From positions 17,456 to 81,455 of the IMG/VR virus record IMGVR_UViG_3300003322_000266: DNA of 64,000 bases. One strand, given 5' to 3'. The DNA is from a virus. Positions within the stretch are counted from its first letter, which is position 1. Each line of letters begins with the position of its first letter. The notes under the pieces are model-generated. The model was not told the origin of the DNA, ran no database searches, and was given only the letters and a program-made list of their open reading frames with translations. The position numbers were made by a program, and so were the translations under genes. Of the stretch, positions 31,771-39,659 are shown piece after piece.

Positions 31771-32445
31771 ATGAGAACGCAAGAGCAATGGATCAAGATT
31801 CTGACCGGCTGTGGCGTCGAGGCCTCGCATGCACAGCAGTGGGCGCCTATCTTCGTCCCACATCTCGACGACGAGACCTTCGACGGCGGAGACCTGGAGC
31901 TGACGCAGTTCCTGGCTCAGTGCCTACACGAGTCGAACCTGCTGTCCGAGACCAGCGAGAACCTGAACTACAGGGCCGACAAGCTGCAAGCCGTCTTCGG
32001 ATCGAAGCGCATCACTGCCGAGCAGGCACAAGCCTACGGTCGGATCGACGGCAAGCAGGCCGCGAACCAGGAACAGATCGCCAACATCGTGTACGGCGGA
32101 CCCTGGGGTGTCACCAACCTAGGCAACACGCGGCCTGGTGACGGCTGGGCCTTCCGTGGTTCTGGTCTCATCGAGATCACGGGCGCTGCGAACTTCAAGC
32201 TCGCGACCAAGCGCACCGACATCGACTTCTACTCGAATCCGGAGCTGATGAGGCAGGTCGGTTGGCCTGCACTCTACGCTTCGATCGAGTGGTGGAAAGA
32301 GCACGTGACGACGAAGATGCTCACCGATCCCGTTGCACTCCGGCACTGCATCAACGGCGGAGAGCTCGGTCTGCAAGACTGCATCCAACTCGCCAACAAA
32401 CTCACTTCCCTCATGGCGGCCGAACCGGATCACGCGGCCACCTAA
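31771..32445 (+). CDS. GH19-type endolysin, 224 aa
   Basis: A chitinase-like muramidase of the GH19 fold that cleaves peptidoglycan glycan strands. Landmarks: FLAQCLHESNLLSE with catalytic Glu54 (second acid probably Glu63), NLNYRADKL, then ANIVYGG and DGWAFRGSGLIEITG at 124-138, then NF. No signal peptide or separate cell-wall-binding domain, so release through a holin is expected. TAAGGA precedes ATG 31771. It closes the lysis cassette. Confidence 0.9.
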   Translation: MRTQEQWIKILTGCGVEASHAQQWAPIFVPHLDDETFDGGDLELTQFLAQCLHESNLLSETSENLNYRADKLQAVFGSKRITAEQAQAYGRIDGKQAANQEQIANIVYGGPWGVTNLGNTRPGDGWAFRGSGLIEITGAANFKLATKRTDIDFYSNPELMRQVGWPALYASIEWWKEHVTTKMLTDPVALRHCINGGELGLQDCIQLANKLTSLMAAEPDHAAT

Positions 32446-32455
32446 TTTCATCTGC
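32441..32455 (+). promoter_or_regulatory. AT-rich motif at the endolysin stop
   Basis: CCTAATTTCATCTGC overlaps the endolysin stop codon (TAA at 32443) and lies about 30 bp upstream of the next start. It matches the recurring gap motif. It may promote the short protein at 32484. Inference from motif similarity. Confidence 0.35.
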
Positions 32456-32483
32456 GACCTCTTCAACGCACTAGGAGATCATC

Positions 32484-33062
32484 TTGTCGAACCCGACCAT
32501 CCTTTTCTACACGCCTGCCCAGGTCTACTACAACGGTGTCTCCGGCGGCGCCGTGGCCACGTCGATTCCCTGGGTCAACAACTTCCAGGATCGCCCGCAA
32601 GGCGCTTCGATCGTGGTCCTGAACACGCAGCTGGGCGTCGATGCCCCTGGTCTCTACGCCCACATGGTCGACGCCCTCAACGGCGGCAAGACCTGGAAGC
32701 TGCTGATGACCATGGCGCAACTGACGGCCGCCCTGGCCGTGGCCTCGACTTTCCAGGTCATCCTCAACGCGAACGCCACCGTGACCTTCGCGTCGCCGAA
32801 CGTCGTGTACGCCAACGGCCAAGTCGTGTCCGGCGGCGCCACCACGACCTCGACGACCGTCGGCTACGTCGTGACCACGCCTCCGATGGTCCAAGGCGGT
32901 GTCTTCACGTTCTCGACCCTGCCCGCGGCCGCGACGGCTGGCGCCGGTGCTCGTTCGTTCATCACGGACTGCAACTCCACGACCTTCGGTGCTTCGGCGG
33001 CCGGCGGCGGCGCCAACAAGGTTCCCGTCTACTCGGACGGCGCGGCCTGGAAGATCGGCTAA
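32484..33062 (+). CDS. Short virion protein with the shared fibre N-domain, TTG start
   Basis: 192 aa from TTG 32484, which has AGGAG at ideal spacing; no ATG or GTG nearby fits. Residues 1-130 are the third copy of the fibre N-domain (FYTPAQVYYNGVSG, IPWV, APGLYAH, WKLLMTMAQL). The last 60 residues are a small beta domain (GARSFITDCNSTTFGAS) common at the ends of phage proteins. It has no fibre stem, so it may be a cap or attachment protein. A terminator follows 67 bp later. Confidence 0.7.
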   Translation: MSNPTILFYTPAQVYYNGVSGGAVATSIPWVNNFQDRPQGASIVVLNTQLGVDAPGLYAHMVDALNGGKTWKLLMTMAQLTAALAVASTFQVILNANATVTFASPNVVYANGQVVSGGATTTSTTVGYVVTTPPMVQGGVFTFSTLPAAATAGAGARSFITDCNSTTFGASAAGGGANKVPVYSDGAAWKIG

Positions 33063-33129
33063 AAGAGCCGGAAAACGAGGTCACTTTTCGTGCATGAGTC
33101 CTGACTCAGAAACGATAATTTAGACCTGA

Positions 33130-33165
33130 AAAAGGCCGCCCAGGAGTGCCCTGTGGCGGCCTTTT
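33130..33165. terminator. Bidirectional terminator between convergent blocks
   Basis: Stem AAAAGGCCGCC / GGCGGCCTTTT, extended inward by CAGG/CCTG. T-tracts follow on both strands (TTTTCTTT on plus, TTTTTC on minus). It separates the plus-strand island from the minus-strand gene at 33177 and should stop both transcripts. Confidence 0.9.
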
Positions 33166-33176
33166 CTTTGCCCTTT

Positions 33177-33413
33177 TCAGGAGCTGAACGACCCCGATTT
33201 GGCGTCTACAGGTCCTTTTGGTTTGTTCGCGATTAGCTTAGCATCGAGTGCAAGACCGTAGTAGGCCGTGAGGACCTTACCACACTTGCGACACGGCGCT
33301 TCAACCAGATAGTGCTCACCGGTCAAAAAGGTCTGTCGCTTGATGTCGTCAATGTAGACCTCATGACTGCATAGTCGCTGACGAAAGAAACGAAGCATAG
33401 GTTCAATGCTCAC
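33177..33413 (-). CDS. Small zinc-binding protein, 78 aa
   Basis: ATG 33413 overlaps the exonuclease stop (ATGA). Cys15-x-His17 in LCSHEVY and CRKCGK at about 41-46 suggest a four-ligand zinc site. Lysine-rich polar C-terminus. It is the last gene of the 31-kb minus-strand block, before the bidirectional terminator. Function unknown. Confidence 0.65.
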   Translation of the reverse strand: MSIEPMLRFFRQRLCSHEVYIDDIKRQTFLTGEHYLVEAPCRKCGKVLTAYYGLALDAKLIANKPKGPVDAKSGSFSS

Positions 33414-34231
33414 TTGAACAGTCCTTTCGTCTTCGAGTTCGCGACGTTGCGGAACTCGTGGTACGCCTTCGTGAAGTCTGGGTCAGAACTCCACTTGACG
33501 TCGGGCACGGGTCCGAGGTCGATGTCGGACACGAGCTTCACGAGCTTGCGGTTCAGTCGCACTGCATCGACATTCTGCGTCAGCCACTTTCGGAACTTCG
33601 GATCAGCCTTGGCCCACATGCGGATCGAGTCGTGAGCAAGAAGTCCGGCCTTCACCTTGTCCTTGTTCATCAAGTTCGGCACATGGTCGATGTTGTCACC
33701 GATCAGCGTCTGGTAGTCCAGCCATTGATCAGGACTGAGACCGAACTTGGTGATCACGTCTTCGGCTCTGGTCTTCACCGGCTCTGGCTTGGCGCTCGAG
33801 TCGTAGAGGAACATGCCCGACCTCAGGTACTGATTGGCATCCTTGTCCTTGGTACCGATCACGATGTCAGACTCGATGCTGGCCAGAGAGCACAGTATGT
33901 CGTCGGCCTCGTAGATCGACTTCTGGATCACGTGAAAGCCAGCGGACCCCAAATAGTCCTTGATGAACTGCAGGTGCGCGTAGACGTCAGCCGACCCGTC
34001 CTTGTCCTTCGTGCGGTTGCCCTTGTAGTCCGAGTACAGCTTGTATCTGAATATCTTCGAGCCGTCGAAGGCAACAGCCACGCGTTTGGCCTTGACCATG
34101 GCTGCATCCTTGCTCACCATGGCCAGGAACCTCGACGCCTGGCTCAGCTGCTCGTCCTTCGACTCGAAGACCTGCGTGTGGATCACACGATGCAGGTACC
34201 AGTTGCCGTCAGCAGCGAAGACGCGACTCAC
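33410..34231 (-). CDS. 5'-3' exonuclease / flap endonuclease (PIN-like)
   Basis: 273 aa from GTG 34231 (overlapping the upstream stop). It matches the 5'-nuclease family of Pol I N-terminus and T4 RNase H: Asp8 in ADGNWYLHR, Asp56 in FDGSKIFRYKLYSDYKGNR, Glu108/Asp110/Asp111 in EADD, Asp129 and Asp131 in TKDKDANQYL, and Asp179/Asp182 in GDNIDHVPN. It removes RNA primers or flaps during replication. The location at the end of a tail-gene operon, behind glycosyltransferases, is unusual for a replication enzyme. Confidence 0.9.
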   Translation of the reverse strand: MSRVFAADGNWYLHRVIHTQVFESKDEQLSQASRFLAMVSKDAAMVKAKRVAVAFDGSKIFRYKLYSDYKGNRTKDKDGSADVYAHLQFIKDYLGSAGFHVIQKSIYEADDILCSLASIESDIVIGTKDKDANQYLRSGMFLYDSSAKPEPVKTRAEDVITKFGLSPDQWLDYQTLIGDNIDHVPNLMNKDKVKAGLLAHDSIRMWAKADPKFRKWLTQNVDAVRLNRKLVKLVSDIDLGPVPDVKWSSDPDFTKAYHEFRNVANSKTKGLFK

Positions 34232-35358
34232 TGCAGCACCCGTTTGGTGAACAGGTTCTCGATCAGCCTTCCGTACTCTGGGGCCACGACCTTGGGATGC
34301 AGCTGCGACAGGAAGTTGTAGCTCGCCTTGCCGTACATCTCTCGGGTCTCTAGGTCGTCGTGCTTTCGGAGCACGTTCCACAGCAGGTTCGCACCCTCGT
34401 GGATGTTGAAGTCCGGATAGTAGTAGCCGGCCTTCAGGAACTGACTGTTGTGCAGCAGCGGCCAGCCGCCGTACAAAGCCTCGTACCAGTTGTAGTTCAG
34501 GCCGTTCTCGAACGTGTGCGAGACCACGCAGTCGATGTCCTGGAATGCAGCCCAGGCAGGAACACGGGGTCGCAGCGTCGTCCGGTCCTTGATCGCCCAG
34601 CACTTGTCGAGCATCGACGTGAAGGTTGGATCGTCGCCGAGGTGATAGGCTGAGTAGAGGTGAAGCTCCGAGATCACGGGACCCTGCTCGGGTTCGAGTC
34701 GATTGCACCTCTCGGCGATCAACAACGGGATGTGCGGAGTCTTGACGACCGAGACAGAGGGCTCGAAGACACCGACCTTCTTCCGTGCACGACCCGCTAC
34801 GTAGCACCAATCCGGCGGCGCTTGATCTCGAATGAAGGTCGGCTCCCAAACAACTGGAGCCAGTTCGATCGGACACCTGTAGGCAGCCGCGAAGTAGCTG
34901 AGATTTGTGTCCGCGATGTGAGCTTGAAGCCAGACTGCGTCGTAGGCACTGTTCGGAATGTCAGCACCGGAGACACTGACCTGTCCCGTCAACGTCTCCA
35001 GGTTGGTCATCATCTGGTTGCCCGGCATGTAGAGCACGACCTTGCCGCCCTTGACGTGATGAGCCGCTGCAGCGCTCGGACTCAGCCGCGTGCAGACCTC
35101 GATGATGACGTCACAGTAGCCGGGACCTTCACCCGTCCACTCGAGGTCCAGCTTCTTGGCCAGGGAGTAGGAGCCGAGCACTCGAGGCGCGACATTCGGG
35201 AGATTCTTGAGACTGCGATACAGGAACACCGCATTCTGGAACAGGCCGTTGCTCCACACTGCCTGCTCGTCGTTGGCATGAGTCGGGATCGTGATGCCGA
35301 CACGGATCTTGCGGGTCGTTGGTCCCTGCTTCGGCACTGACTTGCTCTTCTTGCTCAC
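34228..35358 (-). CDS. DUF2827-type glycosyltransferase-like protein, copy 2
   Basis: 376 aa from GTG 35358, with GAGGAG upstream and overlapping the stop of copy 1. The GT-B-like layout matches DUF2827: N-terminal HANDEQAVWSNGLFQNAVF, and C-terminal LNYNWYEALYGGWPLLHNS followed by GYYYPDF. The first copy shares the same landmarks, so the pair arose by duplication. Sugar donor and acceptor are unknown; phage DNA, virion proteins or host surface polymers are possible. Confidence 0.75.
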   Translation of the reverse strand: MSKKSKSVPKQGPTTRKIRVGITIPTHANDEQAVWSNGLFQNAVFLYRSLKNLPNVAPRVLGSYSLAKKLDLEWTGEGPGYCDVIIEVCTRLSPSAAAAHHVKGGKVVLYMPGNQMMTNLETLTGQVSVSGADIPNSAYDAVWLQAHIADTNLSYFAAAYRCPIELAPVVWEPTFIRDQAPPDWCYVAGRARKKVGVFEPSVSVVKTPHIPLLIAERCNRLEPEQGPVISELHLYSAYHLGDDPTFTSMLDKCWAIKDRTTLRPRVPAWAAFQDIDCVVSHTFENGLNYNWYEALYGGWPLLHNSQFLKAGYYYPDFNIHEGANLLWNVLRKHDDLETREMYGKASYNFLSQLHPKVVAPEYGRLIENLFTKRVLQ

Positions 35359-36467
35359 AGCAGCTCCTCGTAGAACTTGTAGTCTTGCAGCATCGGCAGC
35401 ACCGACGCGAACTTCTGGCGCTCGGCCTTCGGATCGTGGCTCTCCATCGCCTTGAGGATCTGCAGACCACACGCACCCATGTCGTACCGGGGATAGTAGT
35501 AGCCCAGGCCTTCGAGTCGACGCGAGCAATGAACCAGAGGCCAGCCGCCGTACAGGGCCTCGAACCACAGGTAGGTCAGGCTGTTCTCGATGTCGTGCGT
35601 GACCAGCATGTCGACCTCGGACTTGAGCAGCCATGCAGCGGGCTGACGATCTCGGAGCTGGATCTCGGTCGGATTGTTGAGCCGACCGCGCGGCGATTTC
35701 GGATCGTAGAAGCCGAGCCTGTAGATCAGCTGCTGGAAGTGCTCGTTGCTCCTCAACTTCTCGGCATTGGTGCAGACGACACGCCCGACCTGATGCTCCT
35801 TCTGGTTCACCATCGCGTTGTAGACGCCGATGAGAGGGAACTCCGTGGTACGCGTCACCGTGTTGTTGGGCTCGAAGATGCCGATCGACCAGCCGGTGAT
35901 TCCGGTCTCCGGATTCGGAGGCACGCCCTCGAATGCGAAAGGCGGATGGCCTTCCTTGACACCGGGCATGAACATCGGATACCAGACGAGTGGCACGATC
36001 TTGACCGGCCGCTCATACATGACTTCGACCCACGACTGATAGGCCGGTGCGTAGATGGCAGGCATCCAAATCGCATCGTAGTCGTCAAAGACGTCATCGA
36101 AGGTCTCGGCGCCGGCCTTGTTGGGCCCGATCACGGCCTCCATGGTTGTGAACGCGAACTGGCCGCCGATGTAGCGCACGGTCGGAACCGAGCTGTACTG
36201 GATACGCTCGCCTCGACTGAGCCGACGACTGACCACGATGATCAAGTCCAGCTCGGTGGCTCCAGACATGATGTCGGTCATGGGGACGCCGTAGGGACTC
36301 AAGTCCTGAGTTGGCGAAGGGCCATCGTGCCCGGTGAGCAGGATGGCCCTGTGTCCGTTGTCGGTGAAGAGCTTGTGGTAGAAGAAAGCGGCCTGACGCA
36401 GCCCGTTCGAGAGCAAGCCGAAGCCACCGTCCTCATCGACAGTGCAAGTGATACCGATCTTCATCAT
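35355..36467 (-). CDS. DUF2827-type glycosyltransferase-like protein, copy 1
   Basis: 370 aa. N-terminus MMKIGITCTVDEDGGFGLLS and FFYHKLFTDNGHRAILL resemble the first Rossmann half of GT-B enzymes; LTYLWFEALYGGWPLVHCS and GYYYPRYDMGACGLQIL near the C-terminus are the DUF2827 signature. The middle has IGIFEPNNTVTRTTEFPLI. No membrane segment, so it is cytoplasmic. Tandem with copy 2, both inside the tail operon. The domain is best known from Burkholderia-related genomes (from memory). Confidence 0.78.
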   Translation of the reverse strand: MMKIGITCTVDEDGGFGLLSNGLRQAAFFYHKLFTDNGHRAILLTGHDGPSPTQDLSPYGVPMTDIMSGATELDLIIVVSRRLSRGERIQYSSVPTVRYIGGQFAFTTMEAVIGPNKAGAETFDDVFDDYDAIWMPAIYAPAYQSWVEVMYERPVKIVPLVWYPMFMPGVKEGHPPFAFEGVPPNPETGITGWSIGIFEPNNTVTRTTEFPLIGVYNAMVNQKEHQVGRVVCTNAEKLRSNEHFQQLIYRLGFYDPKSPRGRLNNPTEIQLRDRQPAAWLLKSEVDMLVTHDIENSLTYLWFEALYGGWPLVHCSRRLEGLGYYYPRYDMGACGLQILKAMESHDPKAERQKFASVLPMLQDYKFYEELL

Positions 36468-36500
36468 TTTGCTTCCTACGTGTGGTGATCGAATCTAGTT

Positions 36501-36818
36501 CTAGTGGAGGTTCGGGAAGATGTCTCCGCTCGGATCGAGAGGGAAGATCATCAACACCGGCGTGTGCATGAACTCGGGATTGTTGGTCTCGACGCCATCC
36601 ACACCGTCGATGAATGCGGCCCGCATCGGCACCGCGGTCTTCATCGACTTGAGTTCGTTGTTGACCCGGAGCAGCAGGTCTGCACAGGAGGTGGCCTCAA
36701 ATCGAAACTCGGCGCGGATGCGATCGAGTAGCTTTGAGAGGACGCGGCCTTCAGTGCAGACTGCCGCAGTGGGTGAGGCGGAGATGTGGAGCTCGAAGTC
36801 AGTAGGTTTGATCTTCAT
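36501..36818 (-). CDS. Hypothetical protein, 105 aa
   Basis: ATG 36818 with AGGA upstream gives MKIKPTDFELHISASP. Mixed alpha/beta, soluble, two cysteines. Between fibre-region genes and glycosyltransferases. Not recognised; a small virion or assembly protein is possible. Confidence 0.6.
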   Translation of the reverse strand: MKIKPTDFELHISASPTAAVCTEGRVLSKLLDRIRAEFRFEATSCADLLLRVNNELKSMKTAVPMRAAFIDGVDGVETNNPEFMHTPVLMIFPLDPSGDIFPNLH

Positions 36819-36846
36819 GATCGTCCTGATGCCGCCTCTGTGGGCG

Positions 36847-37206
36847 CTAGGGAACGAGGTAGTCGATGGCGAGATTGACGACCGACGACCCCGCGTTGTG
36901 AAACGTGGTGGCGCTAGAGGTCTGCACATCGAGGACCATGAGAGCCTGCATGGGGAGTGCGAGGCTATTTACAGTCACGGTCAGAGGACCGTCCGAGACT
37001 GCTACCATGGCCTTGATGTTCTCGCTGATCGTGAACGTGCCGCCTGGTTGAAGGACGGCGAACCTGTCGTTGACCGCCGTGCCGATCCAGAGTCCGACGT
37101 TGCGGCCGAGGCTGCGACGGATCTGGTTCATGCCCAGGAAGGTCTCGAGTTCGACGGTCAGGCTTGCTTGCGGCTGTACCGCGGGGTCTGGGAGAACGGG
37201 TTGCAT
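36847..37206 (-). CDS. Hypothetical beta-rich protein, 119 aa
   Basis: Starts MQPVLPDPAVQPQASLTVEL. Beta alternation dominates from residue 40 (GLWIGTAVNDRFAVLQPGGTFTIS, split by turns), ending SSVVNLAIDYLVP. This looks like a small virion-associated beta-sandwich. It lies in the fibre/tail part of the operon. No family recognised. Confidence 0.65.
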   Translation of the reverse strand: MQPVLPDPAVQPQASLTVELETFLGMNQIRRSLGRNVGLWIGTAVNDRFAVLQPGGTFTISENIKAMVAVSDGPLTVTVNSLALPMQALMVLDVQTSSATTFHNAGSSVVNLAIDYLVP

Positions 37207-37216
37207 GCTGTGTCCT

Positions 37217-37462
37217 TCAGTATTGGCCAGGGCCGGAGATCATGCGGCTGGTCTTGCGCTTGATCAGTTCTTCGCGTTCGTAGTCTTCCTTGCAATCGTC
37301 GTCGCAGTAGAGCCGCAACGGCTTGTCCCCTTCTGGCAAGATCCGTGCCTTGCAGTACAGGCATTGACCTCGCGCCACTTCCTCTTTGGGTCGACTCCGA
37401 TGCAGCTTCAACTTCTCTTCGGTGAAGTCGTTGCTGCTCGTGATGTCTACGCTATCAGCCAT
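37217..37462 (-). CDS. Small zinc-ribbon protein, 81 aa
   Basis: ATG 37462 (MADSVDITSSNDF). Four cysteines in GQCLYCKARILP and RLYCDDDCKEDYERE form a treble-clef or DksA/TraR-like zinc finger. Charged helices flank it. Likely a DNA- or protein-binding adaptor; expression with tail genes suggests late timing. Confidence 0.7.
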   Translation of the reverse strand: MADSVDITSSNDFTEEKLKLHRSRPKEEVARGQCLYCKARILPEGDKPLRLYCDDDCKEDYEREELIKRKTSRMISGPGQY

Positions 37463-37470
37463 GTGAGTCC

Positions 37471-38115
37471 TCAGGTGTTGTCGAGATCGAGACCGATGCT
37501 GAACGTCGCCATGACGACGTTGTCGCTTATGCGTCGGATCTGAACCGAGAATACGACCGACACTGCCTTGTTGGAACCTGCGGTCGCATCGAACGCGCCC
37601 CATGAGGTGGAGCCGATCGCATTCGGACTGAACGAACCCGTGTTGATCAGTACGTTGATGTCGTTGACGTACAGGTAGTACGTCGTCGACCAGTCCGTGG
37701 CACCGCCATTCACAGAGTTCCAGGTCGAAGGACCCGAGTGCGTGTTGATGGTAGCGCCACCTCCACCGCCGTAGGTGATGGTACCGTCGGTGAGGATATT
37801 GACGTGACAGTTCGTTGTTCCGGTTGGGAAATTCGACTGCGCACTACTGCAGCTTGCGCCACCGATGGTGATGGTTGAGGATACCGAACTGGTTCCGTAG
37901 AAGTGTGAGGCTTCGAGGATGCCAGAGGTCGGGATCTGAATCGGGCCTGGGTCTGGGGTCGCAGGCGCCGTCTGGTACGAGCCCGTGCCTGCTTCCGTCA
38001 GGTTGTCCACGTGACCGCCACCCCGATACAGGCTGCTGAAGTTGAAGGGTGGACTGAGTCCGAACTCGGTCCCGATCTGCTGAAGAGTCAGCGTACCGGA
38101 TGAAGGGAGAGTCAT
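37471..38115 (-). CDS. Phage structural protein, 214 aa
   Basis: AAGGAG precedes ATG 38115. The N-terminus, LTLQQIGTEFGLSPPFNFSS, is of a type common in myovirus tail or neck structural proteins (LxxIxxEFG ... LYRGGG). The rest is beta-rich and Gly/Thr-rich (GTITYGGGGGATINTHSGP), like a short fibre or fibrous decoration. Located directly after the fibre genes. Confidence 0.65.
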   Translation of the reverse strand: MTLPSSGTLTLQQIGTEFGLSPPFNFSSLYRGGGHVDNLTEAGTGSYQTAPATPDPGPIQIPTSGILEASHFYGTSSVSSTITIGGASCSSAQSNFPTGTTNCHVNILTDGTITYGGGGGATINTHSGPSTWNSVNGGATDWSTTYYLYVNDINVLINTGSFSPNAIGSTSWGAFDATAGSNKAVSVVFSVQIRRISDNVVMATFSIGLDLDNT

Positions 38116-38127
38116 GGTCGTCGCTCC

Positions 38128-39114
38128 TTAGGCCTCGATACCCACCTTGGTCTCGAGCTCGTGCAGGCGTTGGACGATGCGCTGGATCGCCGGCGGGAGC
38201 AGCGCGCCCATCGTCTGGCCGTAGGAGACTGCGAGCTTGCCGGTCTTGGTATCGACCTGCACACCTTCGGGGAACAGGCCTTGAAGGCGCTGTGCCGAGA
38301 TGCCCGGATGACGGATGCCCGGGAACTCTTCGAGCTCGTAGGTCAGGCCATCGAGGCCGAGCAGGACTTCCAGTGCTTGTTGGCCCTTGATGCGCTCCAC
38401 GTTCTTCTTGTAGTTCATGTCGGACGTGATCGCCACGTTGGAACACGTGATGACGCCCGAGCCGCTGATGTCGGCCAGGTGAGTCGTACCGTCCGCAGCG
38501 TAGAACGTGTGAGTCGTACCTGCGTAGGTGGCACCGCTGGTCGTCGCCACACCCTTCGCGGAGTTGACGTTGAAGTTCGACGGGTTCCAGACCTGCGAGT
38601 TGACACCACCGTCGGTCGTACCCCAGAGCGCGGGCGGCTGGCCCGAGTTCATGGTGTAGACGAAGTTCGAAGTGCCGCCCCCACCTCCGCCGCCACCGCC
38701 GGTCACGATCTCGATGATGCCGCCGGCTTGACCCAGACGCAGGTAGCACTGGAACGTGAAAGTCGAGGTCACGTTCGAGCCCAGCGAGCTGTACTTGTGT
38801 TCCAGCTGTGGAAGGGCCAGGAGCGCGAACAGGGCGCCGCCGTCTGTGTAGATGCCGACCTCGCCGAAGTCGAAGGGTCCGGCTGCAGGTGCCATCGTAC
38901 ACGTGACGATCAGAGAGCCGTCACTCGCGGTGCTGAAACTCGTGATGTTGTCGGTGTACAGAGTCGAACCGTGCAGCCCCGTGTCAGTCTTGGTCGGCGT
39001 ATAGCCGTAGGCCGAACCGACCTTGAAGGTTGTCAGTTTGACGGCGATACCCGAGTGAGCCGCATCGGTACTGTCGTCGAGGCCGACCTGGGTTACGATG
39101 AAGACGTCGGTCAT
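38128..39114 (-). CDS. Tail fibre with S74 intramolecular chaperone domain
   Basis: 328 aa. Residues 1-135: tail-collar-fibre domain (KLTTFKVGSAYGYTPTK, FDFGEVGIYTDGG), paralogous to those at 21109 and 21502. Then a glycine-rich linker (GGGGGGGGGTSNF). Residues about 225-328: peptidase S74 domain (SDMNYKKNVERIK, HPGISAQRLQGLFPEGV, LAVSYGQTMGALLPPAIQ), which trimerises the fibre and then cuts itself off; the Ser at the start of SDMNYKK is the likely nucleophile. ATGA overlap with its neighbour. Confidence 0.88.
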   Translation of the reverse strand: MTDVFIVTQVGLDDSTDAAHSGIAVKLTTFKVGSAYGYTPTKTDTGLHGSTLYTDNITSFSTASDGSLIVTCTMAPAAGPFDFGEVGIYTDGGALFALLALPQLEHKYSSLGSNVTSTFTFQCYLRLGQAGGIIEIVTGGGGGGGGGTSNFVYTMNSGQPPALWGTTDGGVNSQVWNPSNFNVNSAKGVATTSGATYAGTTHTFYAADGTTHLADISGSGVITCSNVAITSDMNYKKNVERIKGQQALEVLLGLDGLTYELEEFPGIRHPGISAQRLQGLFPEGVQVDTKTGKLAVSYGQTMGALLPPAIQRIVQRLHELETKVGIEA

Positions 39115-39650
39115 TGCTGAGCTCCATTCACGTTCGGACGATCGGGTTGGGCGGGCATGCCTTCACGGCTGACCGTGCCTGCTGGCTGAGCGATGACCCA
39201 AGCCCACACGGCGTCACGCCACTGGGCCAGGGCTCGACCTTCAGCCGCGAATTGCGGATTTGCCGACGTTGACCACGTGGTCGCGTTGTCGATGCCCTTG
39301 TCGTAGCCCCATTCGCGAGCCACGTAGTCGAGTGCGTTGTTGACTCGATCGTTCAGCAGCTTGGCTGCTTGTTCGTTGGTCAGGGGCGGCGCATCGACCC
39401 AGGCGGGATCGCCGTTCGCGTCGACTCCGAGAACCTTGGTCTTCGGGGGATTCGCGCTGAAGGTTGCGAACTGCTCGTCGGTCAGGAGCCTCACGTCCGA
39501 GGGCCAGCCGGTGCCGGCCACGTAGCGATCCTTCCACCGCAAGCGATAGATCGCGAGCTTCGACGGCGACCAATACATCGGATCGCCGATGATGAGGTCG
39601 AGAGGTGTGTTCTGGTCTTGCACGACCGGCGTGTTGTCAGTGTCTGCCAT
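39111..39650 (-). CDS. DUF4376-like tail fibre-region protein, 179 aa
   Basis: The C-terminal half (ALDYVAREWGYDKGIDNATTW, then FAAEGRALAQWRDAVWAWV) has the DUF4376 pattern seen in short proteins beside phage tail fibre genes, probably fibre assembly or attachment. The N-terminal half has Pro/Asp-rich loops around W-x-P-x-W-V. AAGGA precedes ATG 39650, and the downstream fibre gene overlaps by ATGA. Confidence 0.7.
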   Translation of the reverse strand: MADTDNTPVVQDQNTPLDLIIGDPMYWSPSKLAIYRLRWKDRYVAGTGWPSDVRLLTDEQFATFSANPPKTKVLGVDANGDPAWVDAPPLTNEQAAKLLNDRVNNALDYVAREWGYDKGIDNATTWSTSANPQFAAEGRALAQWRDAVWAWVIAQPAGTVSREGMPAQPDRPNVNGAQQ

Positions 39651-39659
39651 CTTGATTCC

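Noticed and set aside
33100-33125. ATAATTTAGACC near 33114 as a further copy of the gap motif
   Set aside because: It lies just before the bidirectional terminator with no gene downstream on its strand, so it gives no support as a promoter.
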